Below are positions 23,431-38,400 of a DNA stretch of 64,000 nucleotides, piece by piece (within the stretch, counting starts at the first letter, position 1; every line of letters begins with the position of its first letter). The stretch is taken from NCBI RefSeq assembly GCF_040807025.1, contig NC_090953.1, positions 20,630,997-20,694,996 of the forward strand, read 5' to 3'. A model generated the notes under the pieces. The model was not told where the DNA came from. It did no database searches and worked only from the letters and a program-made list of their open reading frames with translations. The stretch comes from Struthio camelus. Its lineage: Eukaryota > Chordata > Aves > Struthioniformes > Struthionidae. Position numbers and translations under genes: made by a program.

Positions 23431-25180
23431 GTGATTAACAGCTACTTAGCAGTCATCCTAAAGTGTTTCAAGATTAACTAACCCAACCAGAACAAAGGCA
23501 GGATTGTCCCTGCACTTCTTTTCCTTTAGAGGTCTTGGCAGGCTTCCTGCATTAGAGCAGTAGGAAGTGTGGACTGCCATTTTTCACGGTCATTTGGAAA
23601 GAACTTTGCTGCTTTTCTGTGTCCGGTTGCACGTTCCCTCTCCACTCTTTATCCACACACAACATGAGACAGCCAAACCCTGACCCAGCGCCCTATCACT
23701 GACACTGGCCAATAGCAGAAATGTGAATGCAGATGCAAGACAAACCAAAAAAATGCGTTGGCAAGTCACCTTGGAAAGGAGTATCTCAGAAGCACCGGCG
23801 TGCGTGCCCCTTAGCAGACGCTGCCCTGAGCCAGGTGGGATCGACGAACTTCCCTGCAACGGTTCCGCAACGCAGCAGAACATCAATGGGACTCTACAAA
23901 CTCTATAACTTAGTGTGCAAGCTGCCAATAGAAACCTTAATTACCAAGCCAGGAAGGCCTGCCAAAGAGGTTAGCTAGATCCTCAGTTGAAGCTGTATGC
24001 CTATACTAGACAAATAGGGTTTTTTTTTTTTCTCCCTGAAGAGCCACAGTTCATGTTTATGAAGTGCCTGGAATAGACTGGATGTGCTCAGAGAAAACAA
24101 ATCAAGAGGGTTACATGGGCAGGGAACATTTTGAACCTGCTGAAAGACTTAGCTAGGAACACACGTGGTCTGAGTCTGAGCCTTCCTCACTGCTGCTCGT
24201 TTTACAGCAGTTTAGCTTCACTTTCATAATATTCCTCTAGGGGTTTTATATGAGAGAGAAAAAAAATTATTTCCGCCCTCCATGCTTTGTGAAGAGGTTC
24301 AGAACACCCTAAATGTCCTAATAACGTTTCAGTTATTAGTGCTTTGTAGTTTACTTAAGCAGACTCGCTTGCTATGCATGTGGTTCAAGTCACCTCCAAT
24401 CTAATTTAGAGCTTTGGGAGAGAGACAGAGCTCTCCACAACTGACAAGACACTTCAGCAGCATGGCAAGAGAAGCTCTTTGAGACACTGGGATGCTCCCT
24501 TTGGGAAGCAGAGCTATATGGCACACTGTTACGGGCAATGCAGTACTCTCCATCATGTATTATATGTACCATGCAGTTTCAACAGAGTAGGTGAGTGTCG
24601 TTCCAATATACATTCCTTTGCTTTCAATGCCAAAGAAAGATTTGAACCTAAAAATGGAGAAAAATGAGGGAATAAGAGCTGTTCAGTATGAACCTTATTA
24701 TGTCTAGTAACAGCTCTCTGAAGTTGTTCAGCTATAACAATCATGGCAATTAGCCTCAAGTATGCTAAGTCTGTAAGTAGCATCAGGCAGTAATACAGCA
24801 AAGCAGAGTACTAATACCACTCTGTTTTAGGTGCCTAATTTGTGTCTAGTCTCTTCAGGCTTCCTCCGTAACCAGTGAAAAGAGGGTTTTCCAGAGCTCC
24901 TGCTTTCAGTCACCTCTTGCTCCCTTTGGTGACAGAGGGCAGGTGCCTAACACAGGGGGGTCTGAATCCCCCCTTCCCCTGCTTAATAATGCCTGCATTT
25001 TATAACCACTTAACAGACTGCTGATGTGTTCAGAGTTCAGCAACGCTTAAGTGCTTGTGCATCCCCCATGGAAATAGGCACTCGAATGTATGATTAGCTG
25101 TTTAGCTTCCTGTGTTAAAAACAGTTTCTCTTTTCCTTGATTAGCTTCAGAGCATAATTAAAAGACACTGCCAACAAGGC
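23431..25180. other. Non-coding interval upstream of C2CD4
   Basis: No gene, CR1 fragment or CpG-rich block is visible. Composition falls back to AT-leaning immediately after the promoter island. Proximal regulatory elements of C2CD4 could lie here but I cannot point to one. Confidence 0.6.
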
Positions 25181-25189
25181 TTCCTGTTG

Positions 25190-25615
25190 CTATAAAAAAT
25201 GTTTCTGCAATAAACGGCTTCTAAACCGGAAGGTATATAATTTGCAATAAGGCTTTATCACAGCTCTTTGTTTCTCCTGCACCAAACAACAGGTGAAACC
25301 CTGGATCCGGTAAGGGGCTGGAGGAGCTGTGACAGAAGGAAATCTCCCAGCTGTGTAACACGGGACGAAGCCTGGATTTTTCTTGCACGCGTTGCACCGC
25401 TGTCACTTTCCTGCAGCGCTGACTCGGCTCGGCAGAGCGCCCCCGCGCTGCGCGGGAAGCCGGCCCGGCCCCGCCGCGCCGCGCCGCCGGGCGCCCCCCG
25501 CCGGCCGCGCCTTCTCCCCGGGCAGCCCGTGCCTCCTTCAGCTCAACGACTATACAGCAGCCACGGCATCTTCCACATCTAGCAGCGTTACTACAGCCTA
25601 GGTATTACCAGGTAC
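25190..25615 (+). promoter_or_regulatory. Small CpG-rich patch with TATA-like motifs upstream
   Basis: A dense CpG patch (about 25,420-25,540) sits 2 kb from the C2CD4 island in otherwise AT-leaning DNA. On the plus strand two TATA-like strings precede it (TATAAAAA about 25,192; TATATAA about 25,232). A good acceptor (GTCACTTTCCTGCAG, ending at about 25,417) opens the patch, and donor-like sites (CTAG|GTATTA and CCAG|GTACCC) lie at about 25,600-25,612. No conserved reading frame is present. This could be a promoter of a non-coding transcript divergent from C2CD4, an alternative C2CD4 promoter, or an unmethylated enhancer. The assignment is inferred. Confidence 0.4.
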
Positions 25616-26906
25616 CCCTTTTGGACTGCCGGTGTTAAAATAAGATTAGCTCCGTTCTTTCAAAAATGATTCGGCTGATTTGTGCTCTTCTCTGGACCTG
25701 CCAGATGCCTAGACAGGAGAGCTGTCCATTCCTGGGTAACTGGGCGTGTTTAAGGTTTTGGTTCAGCATTTAGTTTACAACCGATTGCATTCTCCTGCAA
25801 ACAATGCCTACGTCCCAGCTCTTTAGAGAAAAATACCAGTGATAGTAGTTCCACAAGCTTCTTAACACAGAAATGGTTATACTGGTGTGTGTGCAAACAC
25901 AGACACACACCCCCACGCACCCACAGCTTACTCCTGTCAAGAAAGGAGACTGTCTGAGACATCATTAATCCTGTACAACTGCATTCTAACTAAGGCCTGT
26001 CCAATGCAACTACTTTGGTAAAAGACAGCTCTTCCAGGCCTTCATCGATGGCACTGACTGGTGCAGGGGCCTGAAAGCGTGAGAGGGAACCTTCCACCCT
26101 GAGGTCAGTGGTTTAGACTGGCAGGGACAGAAGGTCACTGGGGCCCACAGGCTCTGGGCGATGCGCACCGAGGGAGGAGCCCTCCTCGCGCCATGCCTTC
26201 AGCACGGGCAGTCCAGCCACGGGTCCAAGGACCCATCCCTGGAGAAGCCTCGTGCGAGATCCCGTGGAAATGCTAGCTCAGTCATTGCTCAGCCTTTGTC
26301 CTTCCTCTGCATAAACAAAGTATGTCCAGCTAAGATGAGTGAGGAGATAAAACAGAAAAAAAACTTGGGTCTGCTGTGAATGGGGGTGTGCAAACAGGCA
26401 TGGCTGAGATAGCACAACACAGTTTGGCATTCTTAAAACAACATAAATGGTTTATACTACCCAATGGTATTATATACAAAATTTCTATGGACTGTTATGA
26501 GGATAAATAACCCTGCTACGTTTTATTTTCCAAAAGACGACAACAGTAATTGAAGGCTTTTTCAAGGAACCACAGCTTGAACGGACAGAGGTATTTACAT
26601 TTTTTTCTTTAAGAGATGGATGTTGTTAGCAAATATTTAGAGCACATGGCTTCACTCCTGTCATTTTGACATAGTCCTAAGATATATATTTTTTAAAACT
26701 TTTATTAATTTTACTAACCATTTCCAGCCCAAATCAATTTGCATAGCTTGTATTGTAATACAAAGGCACAGAGGTTCAGCAAATTTGATCTAAAAACTTC
26801 ATCTTTCTTCTGTTATCTCATATAGTAGCTCATATTTTACCTCATCCATAATTTCCTCATAAGGCAAATTTCCTTGTAAGTTTAGTAGAAGTATTCATGC
26901 TCTTTT

Positions 26907-26925
26907 GAATGAATGAATGAATGAA
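26907..26925 (+). repeat. (GAAT)n microsatellite, four units
   Basis: Four GAAT units followed by GAA. It is a short tetranucleotide repeat with no gene context. Confidence 0.85.
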
Positions 26926-29424
26926 AGAACAGATGATTGACTGCTGCTTGGCAGTAAGAGCACAGGACTGGCAGGGCCCTTCAGACACACTGAGTTTTTC
27001 TGCAAAGTATCCCAAGTGCCTTGTGCCTCAGTAGATTTTTACAATTCATACTACTGAGGCACAGAAATGCCTTTCTTTATAGCATATTATGAGGTCCTTT
27101 GATGAGAAGCTGACATTTGCCATGCAAAATTCAAGAAGGTTAGGCCATAATTCCACTACCAAGGTGAGCAAAAAAAATCTGCTCTGACTCTGAAGTATGG
27201 GACTGTATAGGTATCTATCCAGTTAGCTTTAAATGACTTTCCATGTTTACCGTGGAAATATACCCATTCCAGGTGGTATCTACTTCATGTTTATTTCCAA
27301 GCTGAAAACATATTTTCAGTATTTTGTATATTTGATGTTAAATTTCTTCTCCCTGCACACTTTCCAGGCGTTAAGATCCCATAACATAAAAATCAGCTTC
27401 CAGCGTAAAACCTACTTCATATGGGGCATTGTGTCCAAGGACACCAACATCTGGATGCTATTTATGGAAAAGCCAATCTGGCATTTTAATGGGTTTAAAA
27501 AAATTTTGTCCTCTGCAACAATTAATATTTAGCGCTCAAGAACAGATGAGCTGCTCTAGCCTGTTCTCTCTGTGACCCATTTTAACATGAAGGGAGAGTC
27601 TTTCACTAACAATTCCCATGCTCAGCTATGTAAATGAACCCTCAAAGCAGGCATGAATATATATAAAACAGAGAAAAAAGAAAACAGATCAGATGGAAAG
27701 GGGAATTAAGTCTATCTTGCACTTTCCAGGTCCAAGCAACCTACCAGTAATGACTAATGTATTTTCTAAAATTGCTTGTGTCCTTTAAAGCTTAAATGGC
27801 AACATATGAGAAACATTTCATTCTGTTCTCCCAATCACAAGGTAAAAGTTTGTTATTTGCTGGTAAGTAAGACAGATTTCTGATTAGCCTAATTCCTACT
27901 TTCCTACCCATTCAGATTCTTTGATTACATTGCTGCTAGTGCAGGAGAGTATTTAATACTGATCTGATGTTAAACGATAAAGAAAAGTCAACCCTAAAAC
28001 ATGCCTACTACAGTTATCAACAGTTATGATTCTGAAAATCTATCTGAAACATTTGGCCTAGATTTTTTTCTACTTGTGAAGCACAGAAAACAATACACTA
28101 TTTTACTATAGAAATTAGTTTCTACAACCATTACTAACAGCATAAAGCAAGTTCTACTGTAAAAGAGCTTGTCACAAAGAAAGGCAAATCACTGGTTTTG
28201 ATTGCACTGACCAAATATCTGAAAGAAACTTAGCCAGATGAGAAAATTAACAACATTTGTAAGTTTTGATTTAAATGATATATCACCAATTAAATCATCT
28301 ACAGCCAATAAAGCCTGGAAAGCAGAGTAATTTTTGAGGGTAAATAGGTTTTTCAGTATTTCCAGTACATCTACAGATGTAGTCTGATAGACAAAAAGAC
28401 ACACAAATTCTGAATACGCATATTCTCTTCTAGGAGCCAGTGGTATACCTATTACAACACTCGGGGGAATTAAGTCAGCTGAATCCAGGTAAAACACAAA
28501 GAAAGAGATGGTTTTTGTGTTACAGAGAGCACACACACAATAGAAGGTATTATAAATATATAGCAACTTTATGGATTTTAGGAACATATCAAAAATTAAT
28601 GCCAACTATTAAATCAACTGGAACGACATACTTATGCAATATAGCAGTTATTGGTCTCGTCTTCTGTCCAGTGAAAGTAAGAAATTATACATCCTGGGAA
28701 AAGCAGTATGAGATGCTCCTGATGAAAACTGGAAACATCTAATATCCTAGTAAAACTCTTGTAAACTGGAAACTCTGCCTGGTTTCACCAATATTGCAGA
28801 GAAAAAACTTTAAAATTTGTTTCTAGAATATAATGCTACAGCTACTAACTTGGGATCTACAGAATTACCTTGATTCAAATTAATACATGTTGTTCAGGTC
28901 TCTGATTAGTAACTATTTATAATATTTTGTTGTTTTCATTACAATATTTAAATTTGGATAAGATTTTTATAGGATTTCCTCTGCTCACTGCTCAACTGTA
29001 GTTATAATGTTGTGGCTGACGTGGTACTGTTAAGCAGCAGCACAATGGACTAGAGAACTAATGTTACATACAAAGATCACTTAGGACATTAATGGGAAAA
29101 CAGATGCGTCTTTCCCAGTAGTGCCATACAAAGCACCCAGTATTGCCAATAATTTTGTCAGGTAGACTTGTAAGACAACATGGATGTGGAAAAATATTTT
29201 AAAGGCTATCATGATAATGAAAATATATCACACAACAGGCATTTCATTATCCACACTTCTCACAGTTGTGGTGAAATGTGATCCCCTGCCTAATTAATCT
29301 GATTACCAGGAAAAGCAAGCTTCTGCGTGCAGATGACCAGGAAATAATTCAATAGTAGAGCAGAGATTTCCCAGCACCATCAGAGGTCTTAATAGGCACC
29401 CAGTCAGCCAGAGAAGTTCGGGTA

Positions 29425-29448
29425 ACCTGATGAAAATATTCATCAGGT
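29425..29448. repeat. Perfect 10-bp inverted repeat, 4-base loop
   Basis: The arm ACCTGATGAA (29,425-29,434), loop AATA, and its exact complement (29,439-29,448). A pair this short can occur by chance about once in a window this size. Confidence 0.85.
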
Positions 29449-32400
29449 CCTAAAAATGCTACAACTGGCTTAAGAAAGGAAGAAAATAGAAGAAGGAAAG
29501 TATTTAATTGGAAGTAGCATGACGGGCAGACTGACTCTGCCTGCTCTGCTTGTTTTTAGAAAAAAGGGGGATTTTGAGCTGTCGTCCACTGCCGGACCTT
29601 GGAAGTAAGAGGAGCATGCGACTTCCTCGTGCCTGGCAAACAGCTGCCCCATTGGTGACGTGCAATGAGGAAATCTTAAGCCTCAAAAGGGGACAAGACT
29701 GTGAGTCTCAAAAGGAGATTGTTAGTGCCCCTGTGTCTGTGAGGGCACTGTTCTGAAGAGTGATGGGAGACCGAGTCTGATGTTTCCCCAGTTAATTATT
29801 GTCATCAGTATGCTTAAGGTACACCTGACTGGAAATAGATTTTCACTTTTTTCCCTATGGAAAAACAGACCCAGTCCAACAGCCCAGTCATAAGTCACAA
29901 CTAAGTTTTAACCAGGCACAACTACAAGGACTAGAAACTGAATTTTCTCTAAACAAAAGATTTACATTCCATCGATTACTCCGTAAGTGCCCTTAATCTA
30001 CATTCTTGAAGCCAAGATCACTATAGCACAGCTGTGTGGTTGGCCGCACAGTCAGACTGTCAGACCCAGGAATGCCAAAGCCACTGATTAATGGCCAGCA
30101 GAAGGCGGCAATGTGTTGTCAGGAGAGACAGATGGAACATTCTGGGCTGTGTTAATGCAGTTTCCTGTAGCGTAGTTTAACATCAGTAGTTGGAATTACT
30201 GAGCACAGATAAGTCACGCTGAGTTGCAGTGGTTTAGGATGGAGTGGCTTACCTTAAGAAGCAACACTAAAAGCAATATGAATTCAACAGGCAGATGCTT
30301 AAATCTCTTCCGACTGTAGGATCTGGATTGGCATGGCAGCCATTCCTCACTGAGCTTTTCATCTGTCCTCACAACAAGAGTGTTTCCCATTCCCGAAAGA
30401 CAACATAGCAAAATCTATGCATTGACACTCTCAAGTCATTTCATAGGGCAAAAACCTTCCTCTGTTATGTTTCCTGAATCAATTAATGTAAAATACATGC
30501 CTCATAACAGATTTTTCTCTGCTCAAAGTTTTTCAAGAATTTACAAGCAGTTTTACAGCCTTAGAAAATATTCTTGGAGTAAGGTGTTGTCTTTCCTCAA
30601 TTTTAGGCTAAAAATGTGCTGCATGTTTCTTGTCACCTAATGAGTCAACTTAAAAAAGGACCGGTTAAACTATTGCTGCTACTATCTAAATGAAACACTT
30701 TTCTATCCTGTCTTGTAGGGTTCAAGGTACTGCTGATTTTACAAAGAATCTTCACAGCTTCTCCAACCTTTTAAGTGGCCTTCTGGTGTATTCTGTCAAA
30801 GCACAACTGCAGAACTGGAGAAGAAAAGGGAAAAGATGATGATTCGCCCTCAAGCAAATATAATTGTAAAAAGAATTTTAAAAAGCTTTCCTTACAGGAT
30901 AAGTACATCTCATCTTGAAAACAGAAAAAAGCCTAATGACTTCTCCCCAAATCTGAACAGGTAGGAGTATACGTTGTAGCAAGACAGAAGTAATACAAAC
31001 GCAAGGGACAGCTGTGTAAAGTCTCTTGTTAGTAGATGTTTCCCAGAGGCTTGACCATGGCCAAAATCTCCAAAATTGCCATGGTTTCCCAGGAACTTGC
31101 AGCTTTGTATTGCAGCCACTGGGTTTCTTCCAAGAACTCTACAGTATGGTGAAACCAGACCCAGAGCTACCAGATGAATATGTCCCAGTCACTTCTGTTG
31201 TAGAAGATTATGACTTTTTATTTTGGCAGACTGCTTGGGGTTTCTAGCAACAAAATCAACCAGGCTAAGACAGACACAAACACTCCATGATTGCCAGCCA
31301 TAGAGTCCTGGTATGGATGGGAGAGCTCATCCTGTAGGCCATCCCATTTAGGATGTTGTAGAATCAAACAGCTGCAAGGTGATCAGCAAATGTGATGAAA
31401 GAGCTTTCCTTTCGGAAACATGGATTCCTTGCCTTTCACCAATTTCAGTTTTGGGTTGCTTGTTCTCTCAATACATATATCTAGCCTGATTTCAGAGAGG
31501 GCTTCTCTCTCCCCTAGGCCAGGTAAATGCCTGACTGAAACGATGATTTCCTGACTGAAAGTCCACCCAGCTGATCAGCTCTTTTCAGAGGCATGTACTG
31601 TGTACAGCAGTAATGACTACTCATGGTTCATCTCATGGCTTTGTAGCATTACCATGCTGTGGCTTGTAGCAGGATATACCACAGCTAATGAAATTTGAGA
31701 GTTACAGCTGATATTTTTCTCAAGATAAAAATAAAATAAAAAAATCAGGCAGTGCAACTTCATCTGCAAAGAATTGTTCATTTCAGATTCCGTGCTTAGA
31801 AACGGAAGCATGCACCATCCAAGCACATTATGCAACTATCTCCAATCTGGTAGCCTTGACAGAAGAACATTTTCTGCACTTTGGTGTTGAGCTTTATTTA
31901 ATCTTATTTCATGGTAATTCTCATATATCCTAAATGAGGAATTTATTGCATATATTGACACCTGCTAGGGGAATAACACTTATACATATTCACAAAAGCT
32001 CTTCCCTGTACCCTCTAAGTACATTTACTCTAAGTAAATTTAAATATGAAAGAATAAGAATAAACATGAGGTTTCTTTGCAAATAAAAATGAGGCTTTGT
32101 AAAGCAAATAAGCTTCCACAAAACTTAAATTTAGTAAGGGTCACTTCTATCAAGAGAGGGCAAGTGAGAGTGAGTGAGAGCATGCATGTGGGGAGTTAGT
32201 TCCCTACTACACAGCCCTGGCAGTGTGCTTGTCTATAGCAGAGACGAATTTATGCCACTGATAAAATATGTTGACATCCATCTAAGAAAACATCTACTGA
32301 AAATGTCAAATTTCAGAAAGGCTATGGATTTATGTGCTAATTTATGGTAATTGTATACATTGTTTTATTCTTCCAAAAAAAGACTGTACAGAGTCATCAA

Positions 32401-35400
32401 GTAAATAATTAACTTCTTTGACTACTATCTAAACCAGGCATTATAATGTTACTAGTCATTCTTTAGGAGATAAGATGCTAGGATTTGTCCGCTTTTGTCT
32501 TCTTCACTAAAGACACAAGGCTAAAACTGGTAGATACCATACCCAGTAGACCATGATTTGCACAAACAGCTATATTGAGAGTATCCTCTGACTGTGCCAT
32601 ACCACACTGTGATAGTCACGCAGAAACCTGTAAGAGGATGATTTTTGATATGGGGGCATTGAAATATGCACTGCAAAACACCTAGTGGCAGGTTTCATTA
32701 AATGAGTAGCCTCTGAGTAACCTTTATTTCCTTGCAGTCCTCCCGCAAAGAGCACAGATCAGAAACAACCTTACACTGGAAAGAGAGGAAAAATTATTTC
32801 TCCAGTGTACCTGAAACACTGGTTTTTGGGGCTTCCTGGCTGGATGCGGCACATCCCGCAAGTATTGCACGTATGAAGCTTAACCACGCTAAATGACATT
32901 GCTGTGGTGAAGCAACCTACCTGCTGGTACAAACAAAAAAGCTCATGGGAATGAATGAGGCAGCAAGCCAAGGACATTTTGAAAAGGAACAACTTACCTT
33001 GTCAAAACATTCTAGGTCTTGATTCAGTGTGTTTAATACTAAGAACAGGTCAGCTGACAGACACCACTTTCCTGTTTTTGACAGGCCATAAGCTATAAAG
33101 ACTGCTGGTGTCACCAAATGGGGGGAGTTTCTAGGTTCAGCCATGAAAGTATCAAATGCAGTTGTCTGCAGGGCACTTCTGACCTAACTGTGATGAACTG
33201 CAGGAGCCCATGAATGCAGCTGAAAAGAGTCATGGTGTGGATGTCCTCCAGGGGTTCCTTGCCCTCACCTCAGCCTGGTCACATCCCTAGACCAGACATT
33301 ATAACTGGAAGTATCCAACAGCCACAGCTCCAACTTCATGTGAGGAATTCTGTGTGGGAGTTGGCAGATAGAGGGTTCTTGTGGTGCACATACAGGGGGT
33401 GCACAGATCCCATAAGGACAACTACCTTCAGGGGCACATGTATTTGAGTCTGGTAGCGTGAAAGTCATTTTTGCTGAAGAATACTGATAGCATCTATATT
33501 ATGCATGCTTTGATTCTGCTGCAAAAGTACTTCTCAAGGACAAAGAACAAGTTAAAGATATGCTATTTAAGACCTGAGAAGAATGTCTTTGAAGGAATAA
33601 GAGATTTTACAAGGCAGAGCTGACTTCCTCTTCTCCAGATTGTGGTGAATCTCTAGTTGTTTACATCCAGCTTTAACCTAGACATACGTGACTTAAGATT
33701 TGACTTGGAGATATATTCCTGCTTTGCAGCAAGATAAGCAGACAGCCAGCCCAAGCAGCTTCACCTAGACCTTGCAGATAGAACATATAAAAAAATCTCA
33801 CTAATTACAAAAGAATATTCTGAGTAGTAAAATTTAGTTGAACATTTCTTCTGTATTAAAAAGGTGGCACATTAATGGGATTGGCCTCAATATCTTGATA
33901 GGTAGGAAATGTAATCAGGAGAGTTATATCTTCAAATGGAATTCATTTCAGAGTGGCATTGCTAATCAGCAGCATCTAGTTAAGAAACAGACGTTGCTTT
34001 TGGTGCACTGCAAAATTTTGCTTCAAAAAACATTTGAAAAGAGCCAGCTACTCCTAGCTCTTGCATTTGGTGCTAGCAAGTTTTTTGTTGTGGTTTTCAA
34101 TCAATTTCCTATACCCAGACCTGACTGGCCGCCCCCAGGGGGAGAATGCCTAGTGCAAGATGCTGAGGGTTGAAAAATAATTGAATGAGTTTATTCCTCA
34201 ATTTCTTCCCAAACTGATGGGCACCCAATGCAACAAGGAATGCGACTATTTCCCCAGACTTGTGGCATTAGACCCTCCAAATCTCGACTACATTCTTTAA
34301 CTCCATACTTCTCGCAGCAGCCTGTTTGTCTTCAGAATACCCTTAATCCTAGAGAAGGAGCAGAAAGGTAGTACTTCCTTGCTATAGAGTGCCTGATGAA
34401 AAGTCCTTTCTGCTTCAAGATCTGTGTTACCGCAGATCTTTTGGTTTTCCTTTCATGCAGGGGCTACAGAATAAACATTGCTTATGGCAAAGGTGCAAAA
34501 AGAGTATATAAATACACATTTTAATAAGCTGCAATCTGTCAGAAGATGAGAAAATAGCCCATGCAATAGTCCTTCCAACCTAACATGACAAATAAGTATG
34601 TTGCAAGCTTCTAAATTGCATTTTACTCTCCAATATGCCTGTGTGACTCCACAGGCTTCAACATGAGCGTAGAAAAACTGACTGCCTTAAACCTTTCATC
34701 TAATTTGTGGCCTCAGCCTTTAAAGCTGCTGTGTGCCACAGCTTGAAGTTTGGGACCCACAGAAGTTTAAGTTGCCTAATATTTTTCAATTTTGTAGGTG
34801 ACCAGAGCGCTACCCTTCTTTGTCCATAAGTACTCCCCTTGATAAATGCTTTAGTTCCTGCCTCTCCATGCGAGCAGTCAGTGAGCCAGATAGAGCCTGG
34901 CCCCATATGTTAATTGCTGAAAACAGTTTGTAAAAAGGAAAACAACATGGATGTAATAGTCCTGCTTTTGGCAATGTTTTAGCATTCTACCAGGTCAATT
35001 TTTTTTCTTAGCATTTTTGCATCTCTTAGCAAGGCTTCTGCCTCTGAATGAATTAAGCATTTTTACCTTAAGAAAGCTGGAAAATTGGCAACTGCTTCCC
35101 AGAACAATACCTTGTTCAGTCAAGTTCTTTAAAAATTGAATTTTTACAGGTTTTTTATTTACACTTCAGTTTTCACCAACAGATTCCTTGCTTTCTTGGA
35201 GACTGCCCATAACCATACCCCCAAATAAGACCTTCCTCATCCTTAGAATCTGTCCTCAGCATTTCCATATACAGGGCAGGAGAGTTTCCTAAGTTTTATA
35301 TAGGAAAGGCTCAGTTTCAGCTCAGCAACTGAGCTGTAGTTTTCTGTCCGCTAAGTTGCTGGGTTTCAGTAAAAGTATTTTCTGAAAAGAAAAAATGTCC

Positions 35401-38400
35401 CACATATTTACTTTCAATTCAAAAAGCCAGGACCTGCCATGGCACTAACCCTGTAAAGCTTCATACAGATCATCTGTGATTATCTCCCTTATACCAGAGT
35501 TCCTTATGCTCACAGAATATTTGGAGAACAAAAGTCATTTTGAGTATCAGTGATGGAAAAGAAAATCCATTACTGAAACTGAAACAAGTAAGAAGAATCT
35601 GATTCAAAGCGCCCATGAAGTCCACGTGAAGAGATTAGACTTCAAAGGACTTTGGGAGAAAGCCCAAGATCTTACAGAGGTGCTGCTGTTGGTCTTGGGG
35701 AGCAGAGAGGAAGGACGGATGAAAGAAAACAGACCACGGTGGTTTTGTTATCAGGAGGAAACTGAATGTCAAAAATTTCATTTAAAAGAAAATTAGAAGC
35801 AAAGTCACAAGATGTTATAATCATGCCCCGGATAGAGAAGCAGTTTTGGAGGATTTGAGCAGGGAGAGGGGTTCCCTCAGAGTTAAATACCTGCCATTAA
35901 TGGTTTACAACCACTGAAGTGTAGCAAACTCAGTTAAAAGTGCTTGGAGAACAGCCCTAGCACAGCAGTGAGCAGGAAGACTGTGAGAAAGGCAAAGATT
36001 TTCTTTAAGAAAAATCCTTCTAAGTCAGGGAATCCATAGGCATGAGAAAACAAACAGCTTAACAACTGCTCCCAAACACAAAGAGTTTAAACATATGGCC
36101 AGATATTACTATATAAAGAAAAACAATTTGCAGTTTATATTCTTATTGCTGTCACACACACATTCCCACTGGGAAAAGTAGAAATGGGCTCACGTGACCA
36201 TAACAGATTCTCTGGCACTTTGTAAAAAATGTTCTATGGTGAGGAGCTTCCAGTAAGCAGCGAGGAAGAAATCAAATCCTTCGTTTAGCTGTCTCATCCC
36301 TTTTTTTCCCTTCAGCAAGCTTTACATTTGAATCCAGTCCTGAGCCTCCTCTCCGTGCCAGCAGCCTCCCCCGCTGGAACGCCGCAAAGTGGAACACATG
36401 GCACTTGTGTGCTGGGAACCATTTCCACCCCAAACACTTAAGACAAAGCAGGCAGCAATTTGCTTACCATGCATGTTACCCTTGAGGCCTCACACTACCC
36501 GAAAGCATGGCGGAACCAAATACTTCAGCTGTTGGGAGACATTTCTTGCTCCCCATGCATGTGAAGTAAAAGATGCTTTCTTCTGTCTCCTAGAACTTAG
36601 AAATATCTTTTTCTACTTTTTCCTCTCTCAACTAAAATAATCAGTGCAATGAAAGCTCTGGCAAATGCTTCTCCCAGTACAAGTTTTGTAAGGAGCTGCA
36701 TGAAGAGGGTCATTGACCAGAAGGAAGACATATCAGGGAATACCTTTTCTAGGCCATAGATGAGAAGCACAGCTCTTCCTTTGCTATCAGCAGCACCTTT
36801 CTCAGAGCCAAATGTGAAACCAGCCAGCTGATCCAGCAAGTTTTATATTTTCCTCCCACCTGACTGAGTGATAAAAGAAACTTCCTGGGCTGCAGCTTTG
36901 TTCTATCCCTCATCTATTTGTACGCAGAGGCTCACTACTGGGTATGCGTGTATAAATACAGGGAGGGCAGGAGCCAGCTCCTCCCTAGAGTCTCTGGGGT
37001 TGAAAACACCTAGAAGCTGCTGTTTCACTTCCACAGAGAAAATCCCATCTCTGGCCTCCAGGACAGTAATTGCTTTTCACTTCTGCACCAGAGCAGTATG
37101 TCTGCCTCACCAGCACTCCTCAGACAGTACTGCCAAGATCACACAGCCATCGACCTGTTCCTGCTACTTCTAATTAAGCAGAATACATTAGCACAGAAGG
37201 CTAGCAAACAGCACAGACACTAATCAGCACAGCACTCTAGCATCTGATATTTCTAATATCAAGTTTCACAGCAGCACCCCCTTCACTCTGTATGTTATTT
37301 GCCTCTGTTATTAAGTGTGTTCATCCAAAGCTGGGAAGAACAACTCATCTTAAGTAATTAAAATAGTAAACTCACCGATTTCTTACTCAGCATCGCTTTG
37401 CTTTCCTAAAGCATCGAAGTGAGTGTTCCACAGCAAATAAAGCAGCAGTCATACCAGAGGAGCTTCAGCCCCCAAATACTTGACCCACATTGTCCAGTCA
37501 GAGATCAGCTGTTTCAGACAGCCTGAAGTCATTAACAGCTGCCCCAATTCACCTGTCAACAATTTGCCCCCCTCCATTTGTCAAATCCTCTTCAAAACAA
37601 CCCACTTAGGCTTTAAGGATATAATTGAAATCTTTTCTGCTTTCTGAGTTAGACCTGAGTCAAAGCTAGTTGGAAGTTAGAGAGTTGTACTGACTCTGAG
37701 AGGCCTGGATCACCTGCAAAATGAAGCATGGGTTTGTAGATGTCTTGTTATCTCTGCTCCTCCATTCCACTGATTTCCGCTCCACCCTTTAAACAGCATT
37801 GCAGTGGAAGAAACCTTGCAGAACAGGGAGCTGTTATAACAGTTCTAACACAAATCCCTTCAAGCGTGGTTTCAGTGGTACACAATGCTACTGTGACAAC
37901 ACAGGAGCACATTTCTCCTGACCTGAAAACAGTGGTGAGCGAGGGAAAAGAGCACTCTTGTGCTATTAAACTAAATGCTTTGATTTTAAATATTTTTGAA
38001 AAGTATCTTCAGTATGCTGTTCAGTGTAACTCTGAAAAATCATTTCATAAATCAATTTAAATTAGTAGCATTTCATGTCCTCCAGGCAAAGAGATGCTTT
38101 ACGGTTTATCTACATGGTAAGACACCATTAAAAGAAAGAATTAACTGAGGATTGCTATGAGCGAACAACTGACAAAAGATGAAAGATTGATTTGATCAGC
38201 ACAGGAAATGCAAACAAATTATACCTTTAGGGGGGTCACTGAAAAGCTCAACAGAAACTGACAGTTTATGTGATTAAAATAAATCTCCATCAAAATCTGG
38301 AGACAGAGCAGCTGTGAACAGTTCACTTCTCTCAGTCATGCTAGCTTTGCCCCTGTGTAATCCTGCTGACTTGAGGCTTTCACTGCACAAGTGGGAAGAG

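Noticed and set aside
22937-23434. 165-codon plus-strand frame and a 126-codon minus-strand frame in the C2CD4 island
   Set aside because: Low-complexity composition artefacts of the CpG island with no conserved motif.
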